Of a stretch of DNA of 64,000 bases, positions 40,748-49,877 are shown piece by piece (position 1 is the stretch's first letter; each line of letters opens with the position of its first letter). Source of the stretch: Deltaproteobacteria bacterium UBA5205. GTDB taxonomy: Bacteria > Desulfobacterota > Syntrophorhabdia > Syntrophorhabdales > Syntrophorhabdaceae. The notes beneath the pieces were generated by a model. The model had not been told where the DNA came from. It saw only the letters and a program-made list of their open reading frames with translations, and made no database searches. A program made the translations under genes and the position numbers. The stretch is taken from NCBI GenBank assembly GCA_002412715.1, contig DHVP01000030.1, positions 119,814 to 183,813 on the forward strand. The letters run 5' to 3'.

Positions 40748-41446
40748 TCAGGCCTTTACGGACCCGCCCGTGTGCTTGCGGGTCCTTATGAAAAGAAGGG
40801 CGAAGATCAGGCCGAAAATGAACCCCCCGACATGGGCATACCAGGCGATACCGTCCACACTGGAGTAGAGGAATTGCATGAAGAACCAGATGGTAAGGAG
40901 CAAAACGGCGGGAATATCGACGATCTTGATGAGGATCAGTATTATAATGAGCGTTTTTATCCGTGCATGGGGGTAGATGACAAGATAGGCGCCCAGTATC
41001 CCTGAGACGGCCCCGCTTGCTCCAATCATGGGGATCTCCGACGAGGGGTCGTAGAAGAGCTGGAAAGCGGCGGCAAACATGCCGGAAAGCAGGTAAAAGA
41101 AGAAGAAGCCCACATGGCCGAGCCTGTCTTCGATGTTATTCCCGAATATCCAGAGGTAAAGCATATTCCCTGCGACATGAAGGATGCCGCCATGGAGAAA
41201 CATGGAGGTGAAGATAGTCATTATGTTGTAGGGCAGCAGATCGTGCCTCGTAACGACGGAAGCGATAAATTCCCTGGGCACGAGACCGTAGTAGGTGTAA
41301 AGCGTTGCCCCTGCGGAGGCATGGAGGACTACGTTTTGCCACACGAAAATAACGATATTTACAAAGACCAGACCCACTGTTATAATGGGAAAGGTGCGTG
41401 TTGGGATATTGTCCTTTAGCGGTATCACTGGATTCTTTCTTATCAT
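40748..41446 (-). CDS. Rhomboid-family intramembrane serine protease
   Basis: The 232-residue membrane protein has six transmembrane segments. The catalytic serine is in IGASGAVSGILGAY near residue 140 and the catalytic histidine in WYAHVGGFIFGL near residue 205. A conserved HGGILHVAGNMLYLWIFG segment near residue 85 supplies the second membrane helix with its H-x-x-x-N motif. Rhomboids cut transmembrane substrates within the membrane. Its co-orientation with the radical SAM gene, three bases away, suggests co-expression. Confidence 0.92.
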   Translation of the reverse strand: MIRKNPVIPLKDNIPTRTFPIITVGLVFVNIVIFVWQNVVLHASAGATLYTYYGLVPREFIASVVTRHDLLPYNIMTIFTSMFLHGGILHVAGNMLYLWIFGNNIEDRLGHVGFFFFYLLSGMFAAAFQLFYDPSSEIPMIGASGAVSGILGAYLVIYPHARIKTLIIILILIKIVDIPAVLLLTIWFFMQFLYSSVDGIAWYAHVGGFIFGLIFALLFIRTRKHTGGSVKA

Positions 41447-41488
41447 GCAACAACAGCCGTGTCAAAAAACGAAGAGCCGGAGTAATGT

Positions 41489-42490
41489 ATGCCTGAATTA
41501 AGAAAAGATCCTATCATCGACAGATGGGTTATTATTTCTACGGAAAGGGGGAAAAGACCCGTTTTCTTTGTTGAGGAAGCGCCCCCCAGCAAGGTTGCGG
41601 TTTGTCCGCTGTGTCCGGGCAATGAGAATATGACCCCGCCGGAGGTTTACGTGGTTCGGCCCCCCGGTTCGACGCCGGGGTCCCCGGATTGGTCCCTGAG
41701 AGTGGTCCCTAACAAGTTCCCGGCCCTGAGAATTGAAGGCACGCTCGACCGTGAAGGGCTCGGCATCTACGATAAAATGAACGGGATCGGGGCCCATGAG
41801 GTCATCGTGGAGACGCCCAACCACGGCGAAACCCTGTCGGATATGCCCGTCAACAGGATACAGAACGTATTCGTCGCATACCGGGAGCGGATACGGGACC
41901 TGATGAGAGACACACGATTCAAATACATCATGGTCTTTAAGAACAACGGGTCGGTAGCCGGAGCATCCCTCGATCATGCCCATTCGCAGCTCATTGCGCT
42001 CCCGATCGTTCCGAGGCGGGTCTCGGAAGAGATAGGCGGGGGACTTACCTACCACAAGTTCAAGGAGCGATGTATCTTCTGCGACATCATAGCCCAGGAA
42101 AAAGAGGAAAATACACGCATAGTCTATGAAAACAGCCGCTACATCGCCATATCGCCCTATGCATCGCGTTTTCCCTTCGAGACATGGATCCTCCCGAAGC
42201 AACACGGCGCGGTTTTTTCCGAGCATGACCCGGCCGACAACTACTATTCGCTGGCCGAAACCCTTTCGACCATTCTGAAAAAATACGTCAAGGTACTCAA
42301 CGCCCCGCCCTACAATTATATCGTTCACAGCGCTCCCGCCATGAGTGTCGGCATGGAGCACTATCACTGGCATATTGAAATTATCCCACGCCTTACGAAA
42401 ATGGCCGGCTTCGAATGGGGTACCGGATTCTATATCAATCCCACGCCTCCCGAAGAAGCCACGACTTACCTCAAAGAAACGCAGATATAA
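41489..42490 (+). CDS. galT: Galactose-1-phosphate uridylyltransferase
   Basis: GalT exchanges UMP between UDP-glucose and galactose-1-phosphate. The 333-residue protein begins ELRKDPIIDRWVIIS, a normal GalT opening, with zinc-ligand cysteines in CPLCPGNE near residue 38, a FKNNGSVAGASLDHAHSQ segment near residue 160, and the catalytic histidine triad in MEHYHWHIEIIPR near residue 292. The following glgA starts ten bases downstream, tying hexose phosphate metabolism to glycogen synthesis. Confidence 0.93.
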   Translation: MPELRKDPIIDRWVIISTERGKRPVFFVEEAPPSKVAVCPLCPGNENMTPPEVYVVRPPGSTPGSPDWSLRVVPNKFPALRIEGTLDREGLGIYDKMNGIGAHEVIVETPNHGETLSDMPVNRIQNVFVAYRERIRDLMRDTRFKYIMVFKNNGSVAGASLDHAHSQLIALPIVPRRVSEEIGGGLTYHKFKERCIFCDIIAQEKEENTRIVYENSRYIAISPYASRFPFETWILPKQHGAVFSEHDPADNYYSLAETLSTILKKYVKVLNAPPYNYIVHSAPAMSVGMEHYHWHIEIIPRLTKMAGFEWGTGFYINPTPPEEATTYLKETQI

Positions 42491-42499
42491 GGGGGTACA

Positions 42500-43957
42500 A
42501 TGAAGATATTGATCGCTTCTCCCGAGATATTTCCCTTCGTGAAGACGGGCGGCCTTGCCGATGTCACGGGCGCACTGCCGAAAGCCCTGAGGGCACTGGG
42601 AGTGGATGTCCGCGTCATCCTTCCCAAGCACAAGGGCATAGAGGAACTTGGTTTCCCCATGAAATACTCGAATCACAGGATAGCCTGCCAGGTGTCCCAG
42701 TCTTTCGTTGACGCGGAGATCGTCGAGACCGAATATGACGGAATAACGGCCTACCTTGTAGAAAAAGACGAATATTATTATCGCGATTACCTCTATAGCA
42801 CGCCTGACGGCGACTACCTCGACAATGCCGAACGGTTCATCTTTTTCGCCAAGAGCATCCTGGAAACCATCAAGGTCACCGGTTTCGTCCCCGACGTCCT
42901 CCACTGCAACGACTGGGAGACGGCCCTGGCACCCGTCTTTCTCAAGACAATCTATGAAAACGATCCCGAACTCAAGAAGGTGGCGTCCCTTTTGACCATT
43001 CACAATCTCGGCTACCAGGGGATATTCTGGCATTACGACATGCATCTTCTCAACATCGGCTGGGAGTACTTTACGCCCGATTCGCTGGAGTTCTTCGGGC
43101 ACATAAACTTCCTGAAAGGGGGCATCGTCTTCGCCGACCTCTTGAACACCGTGAGCAAACAATACAGCAAAGAGATCCAGACGCCCCTGTTCGGCTGCGG
43201 TCTCGACGGCGTCCTCACGACCAGGCGGCAAGACCTGTATGGAATCGTCAACGGCATAGACTATGAAGACTGGAACCCGGAGACGGATACGTACCTTCCC
43301 GGGCAGTACGGCATCGGGAAGATGGAAAACAAGGCGGTCTGCAAGAGGGCGCTTCAGCAGGCCTTTGATCTTCCCGTCAATCCCGATGTCCCGCTTGCCG
43401 CGACCATATCGCGGCTTGCCGACCAGAAGGGGTTCGATCTCATCGCGGATGCCCTGGAGGAAATGAGGGACATGGGCATGCAGTATGTCGTCCTCGGTAC
43501 GGGAGAGAGGAAATATCATGATCTCTTCACCGAACTCGCCAAAAAATATGCAGGATCCTTTTCGATTAAGATAGCGTATGACAACAAGCTGGCACACCTG
43601 ATGGAGGCAGGGGCGGATATGTTTCTCATGCCGTCGCAGTATGAGCCCTGCGGATTGAATCAGTTGTACAGTCTGAAGTATGGGACCGTCCCTGTTGTCA
43701 GGGGCGTCGGCGGGCTTGAGGACACGATCGTCGATTTCACCGGAAACCCTGAAAACGGGACGGGTTTCAAGTTCTATGAATATACGAAAGAGGCAATGCT
43801 GGACGCGATCGACCGGGCGCTTACCCTTTATAAGGATTCGAAAGCGTGGCCCAATCTTGTCAGCCGGTGTATGAAGGAAGATTTCTCCTGGGAAAAGTCG
43901 GCACGGGAATACCTCGAACTTTACAGGAAAGCAGTTGCAAAACATGAATCAAGCTGA
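42500..43957 (+). CDS. glgA: Glycogen (starch) synthase, ADP-glucose type
   Basis: GlgA transfers glucose from ADP-glucose onto a growing alpha-1,4-glucan. The 485-residue protein has the N-terminal KTGGLADVTGALPKAL motif (K-x-G-G-L), HCNDWETALAPV near residue 135 and TIHNLGYQG near residue 165. The GT-B C-terminal region has SRLADQKGFDL and the nucleotide-sugar motif MPSQYEPCGLNQLYSLKYGT near residue 380. All catalytic landmarks are present and the length is typical. The next gene, a histidine kinase, overlaps its end by 14 bases. Confidence 0.95.
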   Translation: MKILIASPEIFPFVKTGGLADVTGALPKALRALGVDVRVILPKHKGIEELGFPMKYSNHRIACQVSQSFVDAEIVETEYDGITAYLVEKDEYYYRDYLYSTPDGDYLDNAERFIFFAKSILETIKVTGFVPDVLHCNDWETALAPVFLKTIYENDPELKKVASLLTIHNLGYQGIFWHYDMHLLNIGWEYFTPDSLEFFGHINFLKGGIVFADLLNTVSKQYSKEIQTPLFGCGLDGVLTTRRQDLYGIVNGIDYEDWNPETDTYLPGQYGIGKMENKAVCKRALQQAFDLPVNPDVPLAATISRLADQKGFDLIADALEEMRDMGMQYVVLGTGERKYHDLFTELAKKYAGSFSIKIAYDNKLAHLMEAGADMFLMPSQYEPCGLNQLYSLKYGTVPVVRGVGGLEDTIVDFTGNPENGTGFKFYEYTKEAMLDAIDRALTLYKDSKAWPNLVSRCMKEDFSWEKSAREYLELYRKAVAKHESS

Positions 43958-45680
43958 ACTGATCGGCAAGATCATAGAGATCTCGCACTCGAACCTTGAA
44001 CTGACTGCGCGCATCAATGCAATTCTGAATATTATTTCGCAGGAGCTCAGGTTCGAAGAGGTCATAATCTACACCTTCGACAAGGACAAGCGGCTGACGT
44101 GCCGCTATGCCAACCAGAAGAGTACGCTTTTCGCGATATTGAGCCATTACCGCTGCCACATCGGGGAGGGCATCGTCGGCAGTGTGGCGCAGAGGAGATC
44201 TCCCCAGTTCTTTACTATTAAAGACATATCGCCGAGGTTCGGCTGTCTGTTCTACCCCGAGCTGGACGACCACCTGGAAAGATTCAGAACATTCTCGTTC
44301 CTTCCCCTTTCCGATGACAGCTACCTCTTCGGCGTCATCGTCCTGTGCTCGTCGGCGCGTGATTCGGTGCAGGACCAGGAAAAGGTCCTTTTATCCGTGA
44401 TATCCCGGGAAGTGGGCGGTATTCTTCGGGCATTCGACCTTATCCTTTCGTCGAAGAAGCGCATCAGCGAACTGGCGATGCTCTCAGAGCTTGGCAAGAT
44501 CCTGACATCGAATGTCGGTCCTTACGAGCTTTTGAAGAGCATAGCTCTCATCATCGCCAAGTCCCTCTCCGCCTCCTTTGTCTCCGTCAAGCTCGAGTAC
44601 CCGCTTCTGAAGCTCGAGACGCAGCGCTTCACTTACGGCGTCATCGATGCCGCCGCGAAGGAGTACGTGGACCAGCTCGAGAAATCCGCCATCAAGCTTC
44701 TTCGTCCCGTATCCCTCACCAATGGCTCTCAGGAGCAATTTGATAATCCTCCGGCGTTTTCCCTGTACGCCGCCCCCATTCTCTCAAAGAACCGGGTGCT
44801 CGGCACGATCACGCTGGGCAGTGAAAGATCCAATCAGCAGCACAGTATCGAGGACAACGGCCAGTACATAATCAATACCATCTCCAACTACATATCGAGC
44901 GGCCTGGAAAATACCCTGCTCAACACACGGCTCAGAAGCGTGGTGCGGGAATTGACGGACGCGCAGAAAAGATTGATCGAACAGGAGAAATTCCGCAGTC
45001 TTGGCGAAATGACGGCCAACATCGCCCATGAGATCAAGAACCCTCTTGTCATCATCGGCGGCTTTACCAAGCGGTTGGCCAAGAAGATGCAGAACGACCA
45101 CACGGAAAACCGGTATATCGACATCATCCTCAACGAAGTCGCGCGCCTCGAAACCATTCTCAACGAAATACTCCATTACGTCAAGGAAACCCAGCCCTTT
45201 GAAGATTTCTGCAGGATCGAGGATTTCCTGGAGGATATCCTGTACATTCTTTCTTCCGATCCCGCCTGGGAATCCATCAAGATCATCAGGGATTTCGCCA
45301 ATGACCTGGAACCCGTACTCTGCGACAGCCAGCAGCTCAAACAGGTCTTCATCAATCTCCTGATGAACGCCTTCGAGGCCATGCACGGCGGCGGCACCAT
45401 ATCGGTAAAAACCCGGAAAGTGATGTACAACGGCCAGTCCTTTGTCGCCGCATCGATAACGGATACCGGCGGCGGCATCGACCCGGCTATTATCGATAAC
45501 ATATTCAACCCCTTCTTCACGACAAAGGAACGCGGCACCGGCCTCGGCCTTGCCATATCCAACAAGATTGTCACGAACCACAAGGGACATATCGAGGTAG
45601 AGAATGTGGCTGGAAAGGGAGTGACGTTTGTGGTGTACCTCCCCATGAAAAATAATATGCTGCAAGAGGAGTTCGCATGA
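43944..45680 (+). CDS. GAF-domain sensor histidine kinase
   Basis: The protein is about 578 residues from the ATG at 43944; a TTG three codons earlier is an alternative. It has two GAF-like sensory domains (about 20-160 and 180-330), then a HisKA domain with the phospho-acceptor histidine in GEMTANIAHEIKNPLVIIGG near residue 360. The ATPase domain follows, with QVFINLLMNAFEAM, ITDTGGGID and TTKERGTGLGLAISNKI. There is no membrane segment, so it is a soluble NtrB-like kinase. The response regulator at 45677 overlaps its end by four bases and is its likely partner. Confidence 0.91.
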   Translation: MNQAELIGKIIEISHSNLELTARINAILNIISQELRFEEVIIYTFDKDKRLTCRYANQKSTLFAILSHYRCHIGEGIVGSVAQRRSPQFFTIKDISPRFGCLFYPELDDHLERFRTFSFLPLSDDSYLFGVIVLCSSARDSVQDQEKVLLSVISREVGGILRAFDLILSSKKRISELAMLSELGKILTSNVGPYELLKSIALIIAKSLSASFVSVKLEYPLLKLETQRFTYGVIDAAAKEYVDQLEKSAIKLLRPVSLTNGSQEQFDNPPAFSLYAAPILSKNRVLGTITLGSERSNQQHSIEDNGQYIINTISNYISSGLENTLLNTRLRSVVRELTDAQKRLIEQEKFRSLGEMTANIAHEIKNPLVIIGGFTKRLAKKMQNDHTENRYIDIILNEVARLETILNEILHYVKETQPFEDFCRIEDFLEDILYILSSDPAWESIKIIRDFANDLEPVLCDSQQLKQVFINLLMNAFEAMHGGGTISVKTRKVMYNGQSFVAASITDTGGGIDPAIIDNIFNPFFTTKERGTGLGLAISNKIVTNHKGHIEVENVAGKGVTFVVYLPMKNNMLQEEFA

Positions 45681-46036
45681 AAACAGTAAGGGTGCTCGTC
45701 GTCGACGACGAGGAGAACATCAGGCTTCTATTCAAAGAGGAACTCGAGGAAGAGAATTACGAGGTGGAAACCGCGTCAAACGGCGTGGAGGCACTGGAGA
45801 AACTCAAGAACTCGCCCTTCGATGTGGTGGTCCTCGACATAAAAATGCCCGTCATGGACGGCATACAGACTTTGAACGCGATAAAGAACAGGAACAAGGA
45901 CCAGCCGGTTATCCTCTGTTCTGCCTATGGGGAGTTCAAGCAGGACCTGTCGAGCTGGGTTTCGGACGGATATGTTGTCAAGTCGGCGGACACGCGGGAA
46001 CTAAAAGAAACCATCAAGGGAATTCTGGACCGGTGA
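45677..46036 (+). CDS. Single-domain response regulator
   Basis: The 119-residue protein is a CheY-like receiver without an output domain. The acidic pocket is in VLVVDDEENIR, the phospho-acceptor aspartate in VVVLDIKMPVMDGIQ near residue 54, the serine in VILCSAYG near residue 83, and the lysine in GYVVKSADTRE near residue 103. All functional residues are present. It is coupled to the GAF kinase by a four-base overlap and probably acts in a phosphorelay or by protein contact. Confidence 0.93.
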   Translation: MKTVRVLVVDDEENIRLLFKEELEEENYEVETASNGVEALEKLKNSPFDVVVLDIKMPVMDGIQTLNAIKNRNKDQPVILCSAYGEFKQDLSSWVSDGYVVKSADTRELKETIKGILDR

Positions 46037-46090
46037 GTATTTCGCAAGGAACCCTAAAGATACCGGCCCCGTATCGCTGCCATAAAACCC

Positions 46091-46119
46091 TTGATATCAG
46101 GGATAATATGAACTATGAT
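46091..46119 (+). promoter_or_regulatory. Promoter of the tRNA-Ala gene
   Basis: TTGATA (46091-46096) and TATGAT (46114-46119) are separated by 17 bases. The predicted start lies a few bases before the tRNA 5' end at 46131, as is usual for stable RNA genes. Confidence 0.7.
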
Positions 46120-46130
46120 TATGCCTACCC

Positions 46131-46205
46131 GGGGGTGTAGCTCAGCGGGAGAGCACCTCGTTCGCAACGAGGGGGCCACGGGTTCAATCCCCGTCACCTC
46201 CACCA
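46131..46205 (+). tRNA. tRNA-Ala (anticodon CGC)
   Basis: The 75-base gene folds into a standard cloverleaf. The acceptor stem GGGGGTG pairs with CACCTCC with one G-T pair, the D arm is GCTC/GAGC, the anticodon arm CCTCG/CGAGG holds loop TTCGCAA (anticodon CGC), and the T arm ACGGG/CCCGT holds TTCAATC. The terminal CCA is encoded. It reads GCG codons. No integrase or duplicated 3' end was noticed near it, so it does not look like an occupied attachment site. Confidence 0.96.
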
Positions 46206-46349
46206 AACCACGCAACGCCGGATTTTCCTCTCACAGGCCGGGAACGACCGGCACTCAAGCATCGATAACCACGATATGCGCTGAAATAGCACAACCGGGC
46301 TCTGGTCGTTCTTTGCCCATAACCCGGAACCCATAACCTCTCTTCTCCC

Positions 46350-48497
46350 ATGAGCCTTTACTCGAAAATCCTCCTTTTCTTCATAGGCCTGATAATCCTC
46401 CTTTCCATAGTCACGACCTATTCGGGCATAAAATCCATCGAACAGATCGCCGTCAATGAGCTGGAAAAGAGCCTTACTTCGGATATCAACCTTTTTTCCT
46501 TTTCCATGGACCGCGAATTCTATCATATCGAGGCCCAGCTCAGGTTTCTGTCGACAAGCAGCGGTTTCAGGGAGGCGGTGGCGCGGCGGGATGTCGGAAG
46601 GATCCGCGAGGCCTTCGCCGGGCAGCTTCGCGGCGAGAATGCTGACGTACTTCACCTTACCGACGACAGGAGCAGACCCATACTTACGGTGAGAAACCGC
46701 CTTACGAACGAGTCCCTGACCATCCCCCCCATGGATGCCCGGAATCCATCGAAAGGATTCATATCCATCGACAACGGTACGGGGAAGAAGGCGGCCCTCT
46801 TCGTTTCCCTGCCCCTTAAGGGACAAAAAACCATCTTGAGCCAGCTGGTCATCCTTGATACTGCAAGTCCCCTAGTGAGAAATCTGAGCGACCTCCTATC
46901 CCGCAAACGGGACGAACCCGTCTATGTTTCCATCTTCATGAATGACAAGCGGATGTTCAGCACGATTTTTTCCCTGACCGGTGCACACACCCAGGATCTA
47001 CCCGAAGAGGTCACCACCGCCCTTCACAGGGAGGGAAAGAACTATATCGGCAAGACCACCATCGGCAAGGCCCGCTATTACACTATCTATAAACCTTCGC
47101 CTTACAACGTGGAAGGATCCGGCGACTGGGCCTACGGCATTGCCGTCGGTGAAGAAATCTTTTTGCCTTTCAAGAAACGCCTCCTTTTCATCCTGATCAT
47201 GGTATCGGCCCTGGCGACGTCCGCGGCCATCGTCATAACCTTTTTGCTCACCCGGGGCGTCAACCCGTCGCTAAGGAGCATCCTGTCCATCTGCTCAAGC
47301 ATCGGGAAGGGGGCCGCCCTGTCCCGCATTGACGAGAAGACAATAAAAATACGTGAATTCAGCCTCATAGCGTCATCGATCAACACGATGCTCGATTCGA
47401 TCTCTCAGCGGGAACAAACGATCGCCGAGAACATGAGAAAGATAAGCGCCATCAACGCCGAGCTGAGGGAAAAATCAAAGACGATACGGCGGGACCGGAT
47501 GCGGTTTCTATCCATATTGGAGACAATGGATGAGGGGGTGGTCGCCCTCGATCATGAAGGCACCATTATTTACTACAACAGGGCCGCGGCGACCATCACG
47601 GGGACGGACTCGGCAGAGGCCATGGGCAATTCGTACAGGAGCGTCTTTCCGGCACTCAACGTTTCCGGGAATAATCATACCGTTCTTCAGGAATTCGTCA
47701 TCGGCAGGCAAGGGTCTGAAGAGCCCATGTACCTCAAGGTCTTCGTATCCCCCTGGTCTCTGGAAAACAACGCGCCTCCCGGGCATATTCTGCTGCTGCA
47801 GGATATATCGAGGGAGAAAAAGATAGAGGAATTCAAGGCCGACTTCGTTTCTTCGATAAACCACGACATAAAATCCTTTCTCATGCCCGTTTCAGGGTTT
47901 CTCAGCAGGATCCTTCGGGGAAAGTACGGCGCCGTTGAGGGAGAACTCAAGAACAGGCTCTTCAGTATCCAGGAGAACGTATCGAAGATCCACCATCTCG
48001 TTGAGAACTACCTCAATGTGTCGAAGATCGAATCGGGAAAGCTCGATTTTACCGTCAGCCCCTTCGATGTCAATGAAATCATACGCGATGTCGTAAGCCT
48101 GTATTCGCCAAGGGTGACGTTCGCCGAAGGCGCCGGACACCCCCTGGTCCTCGCCGACAGGGATTACATCGAACGAGTCATCATCAATCTCCTGGTAAAT
48201 GCGCTCAAGTTTTCTCCCGAGGATTCAGAGGTGGTAATCGGCACCCGCAGGGAGAATAACATGCTCGTAGTCTTCGTCAGGGACCGGGGTGTGGGCATAC
48301 CTGCCGCGGAACTGCCCTTCATCTTTGAAAGATACCGCCGGGGAAGTCTCGGACGCAAGGAAGAGGGCAGCGGCCTCGGCCTTTTTATCGTCAAATCTGT
48401 CATTGAAGGCCATGGCGGCTCGATCTGGGTCGAGAGCACCCCCGGGAAGGGAAGCACTTTTTCCTTTTCGCTGCCCGTTTTTCAGGGAGAGATATAA
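46350..48497 (+). CDS. Membrane-bound PAS sensor histidine kinase
   Basis: The 715-residue protein has an N-terminal membrane helix (about 7-25), an extracytoplasmic sensory domain (about 30-272) and a second helix (about 275-300). A HAMP-like linker, a coiled coil and a PAS domain (about 385-490) lie inside the cell. The HisKA histidine lies in SSINHDIKSFLMPV near residue 507, a variant of the usual H-E-L-R-T-P box. The ATPase domain has INLLVNALKFSPED, VRDRGVGIP and EGSGLGLFIVKSVIE. No response regulator gene is adjacent, so its partner is elsewhere. The upstream spacer holds a short heptamer-repeat remnant near 46318. Confidence 0.9.
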   Translation: MSLYSKILLFFIGLIILLSIVTTYSGIKSIEQIAVNELEKSLTSDINLFSFSMDREFYHIEAQLRFLSTSSGFREAVARRDVGRIREAFAGQLRGENADVLHLTDDRSRPILTVRNRLTNESLTIPPMDARNPSKGFISIDNGTGKKAALFVSLPLKGQKTILSQLVILDTASPLVRNLSDLLSRKRDEPVYVSIFMNDKRMFSTIFSLTGAHTQDLPEEVTTALHREGKNYIGKTTIGKARYYTIYKPSPYNVEGSGDWAYGIAVGEEIFLPFKKRLLFILIMVSALATSAAIVITFLLTRGVNPSLRSILSICSSIGKGAALSRIDEKTIKIREFSLIASSINTMLDSISQREQTIAENMRKISAINAELREKSKTIRRDRMRFLSILETMDEGVVALDHEGTIIYYNRAAATITGTDSAEAMGNSYRSVFPALNVSGNNHTVLQEFVIGRQGSEEPMYLKVFVSPWSLENNAPPGHILLLQDISREKKIEEFKADFVSSINHDIKSFLMPVSGFLSRILRGKYGAVEGELKNRLFSIQENVSKIHHLVENYLNVSKIESGKLDFTVSPFDVNEIIRDVVSLYSPRVTFAEGAGHPLVLADRDYIERVIINLLVNALKFSPEDSEVVIGTRRENNMLVVFVRDRGVGIPAAELPFIFERYRRGSLGRKEEGSGLGLFIVKSVIEGHGGSIWVESTPGKGSTFSFSLPVFQGEI

Positions 48498-48525
48498 AAC
48501 GCCATGAATTGTAACATTTAAAAAT

Positions 48526-48563
48526 TTGACTTTTCCTTTCATCATATTTATAATCACACGATG
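48526..48563 (+). promoter_or_regulatory. Strong promoter predicting a leaderless transcript
   Basis: TTGACT (48526-48531) and a perfect TATAAT (48549-48554) are separated by 17 bases. The predicted transcription start lies about seven bases beyond the -10, at or next to the A of the ATG at 48561. No Shine-Dalgarno sequence can fit between. The gene's lipoprotein signal starts precisely at that ATG, so the start codon is well supported. Confidence 0.7.
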
Positions 48564-49811
48564 CGAAAAATCATACTTGTTTTACTGGTAGTTTTCCTTG
48601 CCTCCTGCAGTTATTTGCCCTGGGGCAAAAAGAAAGACGAAGATCCCTCCAAGACCGCTAAAAAGACCGACTCAGCCACCCAGAAAAAATCGGTTCGAGG
48701 CGATCCGGAAGAAGTCGCGGAACCCCAGCTGGGCGATATCAAGGTCATAGACGGTGTCGAATACATCTATACCCGTAACCGGAAATACATGTTGACACCC
48801 TACGAGCCGCCGTACGTGTGGATCCGTAAAGACCAGTACACCCCGGGTATAGGCGAGGCTCTTTCCTTCAGCGTCGGTGGCAGCGGCGGTCCCAGCAAGA
48901 AAGAGCGCGACGAGCTCGAGAAAAGGATAGCGAAGCTCGAGGAAGAGCTGAAAAAGAAAGGCATCCAGCCTCAGATGGCCTATCCCACGCAGATGGGATA
49001 TATTCCCGTGGGTCTCGGGTACATGCAGGGCCTCATATCCTTCGAATATCCCTCCCCGAAGATGAAACGGCGGATCATCGTCCTTCCCGTTACGGACAAC
49101 ACCAACTACAAGTCGGAAGGCCTCGGGGAACTGGCCACAAAGCGCCTTATATCACGCCTCGAGAGCACCGGGACGGTCATCTGTGTGGACCCGAATACGC
49201 TGAACATACGAGGTTCATATTTCGACGGAGCAAATGCGAAGAAACTGAATGATGATTTCGGCATCCAGGCGATCCTCAAGACCACGCTCTCCGACGTGTA
49301 CACCAGTTCGTCCCGCATCGAGGGCAAGGACGAGAAGGAAACCTCCTTCGCGATGTCGAAGCTGGCAATAGATGTATTCAACACGGAAACGGGTAAAACG
49401 ATGAAGCAGCTGTCAGGAAGGAACCCGATATCCCTCTCACGGGAGAAGGGAGACCTCAGCACGGAAAAGGCGAAGATCAAGGCGATCGACCTTGCCATCG
49501 AGATGATCGCTGAAGACGTGCTCAAGACGGTTCTCTCCGTCGACTGGCATTCACGCGTAGCCTCTGTCGACGGTACCAAGGTTTACATCAATGCGGGCAG
49601 GCTGTCGGGGCTTGAAAAAGGCAAAGTCCTTGAGGTCTACGCCCCCGGCGAAGAGGTCATCGACCCCAGAACCAAACAGCCTCTGGGCAGGAAAAAAGGT
49701 GCCTTCAAGGGTGAGCTGGAAGTCGTGGAACTTTTCGGTGTCGATGCAAGCTGGGCAAAGACCAACAAGGGCGGCAGCTTTTCTCCCACCGATCTCGTTT
49801 ACGTAAAATAA
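48561..49811 (+). CDS. CsgG-like outer-envelope lipoprotein
   Basis: The 416-residue protein has a lipoprotein signal peptide with lipobox LASC near residue 16, then a charged low-complexity segment rich in K, D and T (residues 22-55). A short coiled coil lies near 115-140. The central region (about 165-300) resembles CsgG/LpoB-type domains, with RRIIVLPVTDNTNYKSEGLG and ATKRLISRLESTGTVICVD. The C-terminal 90 residues (SVDGTKVYINAGRLSGLEKG and onward) resemble the FlgT C-terminal SH3-like domain. A peptidoglycan- or secretion-associated role is plausible. Confidence 0.75.
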   Translation: MRKIILVLLVVFLASCSYLPWGKKKDEDPSKTAKKTDSATQKKSVRGDPEEVAEPQLGDIKVIDGVEYIYTRNRKYMLTPYEPPYVWIRKDQYTPGIGEALSFSVGGSGGPSKKERDELEKRIAKLEEELKKKGIQPQMAYPTQMGYIPVGLGYMQGLISFEYPSPKMKRRIIVLPVTDNTNYKSEGLGELATKRLISRLESTGTVICVDPNTLNIRGSYFDGANAKKLNDDFGIQAILKTTLSDVYTSSSRIEGKDEKETSFAMSKLAIDVFNTETGKTMKQLSGRNPISLSREKGDLSTEKAKIKAIDLAIEMIAEDVLKTVLSVDWHSRVASVDGTKVYINAGRLSGLEKGKVLEVYAPGEEVIDPRTKQPLGRKKGAFKGELEVVELFGVDASWAKTNKGGSFSPTDLVYVK

Positions 49812-49839
49812 AAACAGGTTATTGGTAATAGGTGATAGG

Positions 49840-49872
49840 CGCCGGGCTGAGAAAATCTGCCCGGCGTTTTTT
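49840..49872 (+). terminator. Rho-independent terminator
   Basis: CGCCGGGC (49840-49847) and GCCCGGCG (49859-49866) form a perfect eight-pair G+C stem around an 11-base loop, followed by six T residues. It lies between the lipoprotein gene and the convergent kinase gene. Confidence 0.93.
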
Positions 49873-49877
49873 GCTGC

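Noticed and set aside
41498..43945. An 815-codon open frame opposite galT and glgA.
   Set aside because: galT and glgA on the other strand are unmistakable; this frame has no motifs and is a coding shadow.
46131..46205. tRNA-Ala as an integration site for a mobile element.
   Set aside because: No integrase gene and no repeated tRNA 3' end were noticed in the window.
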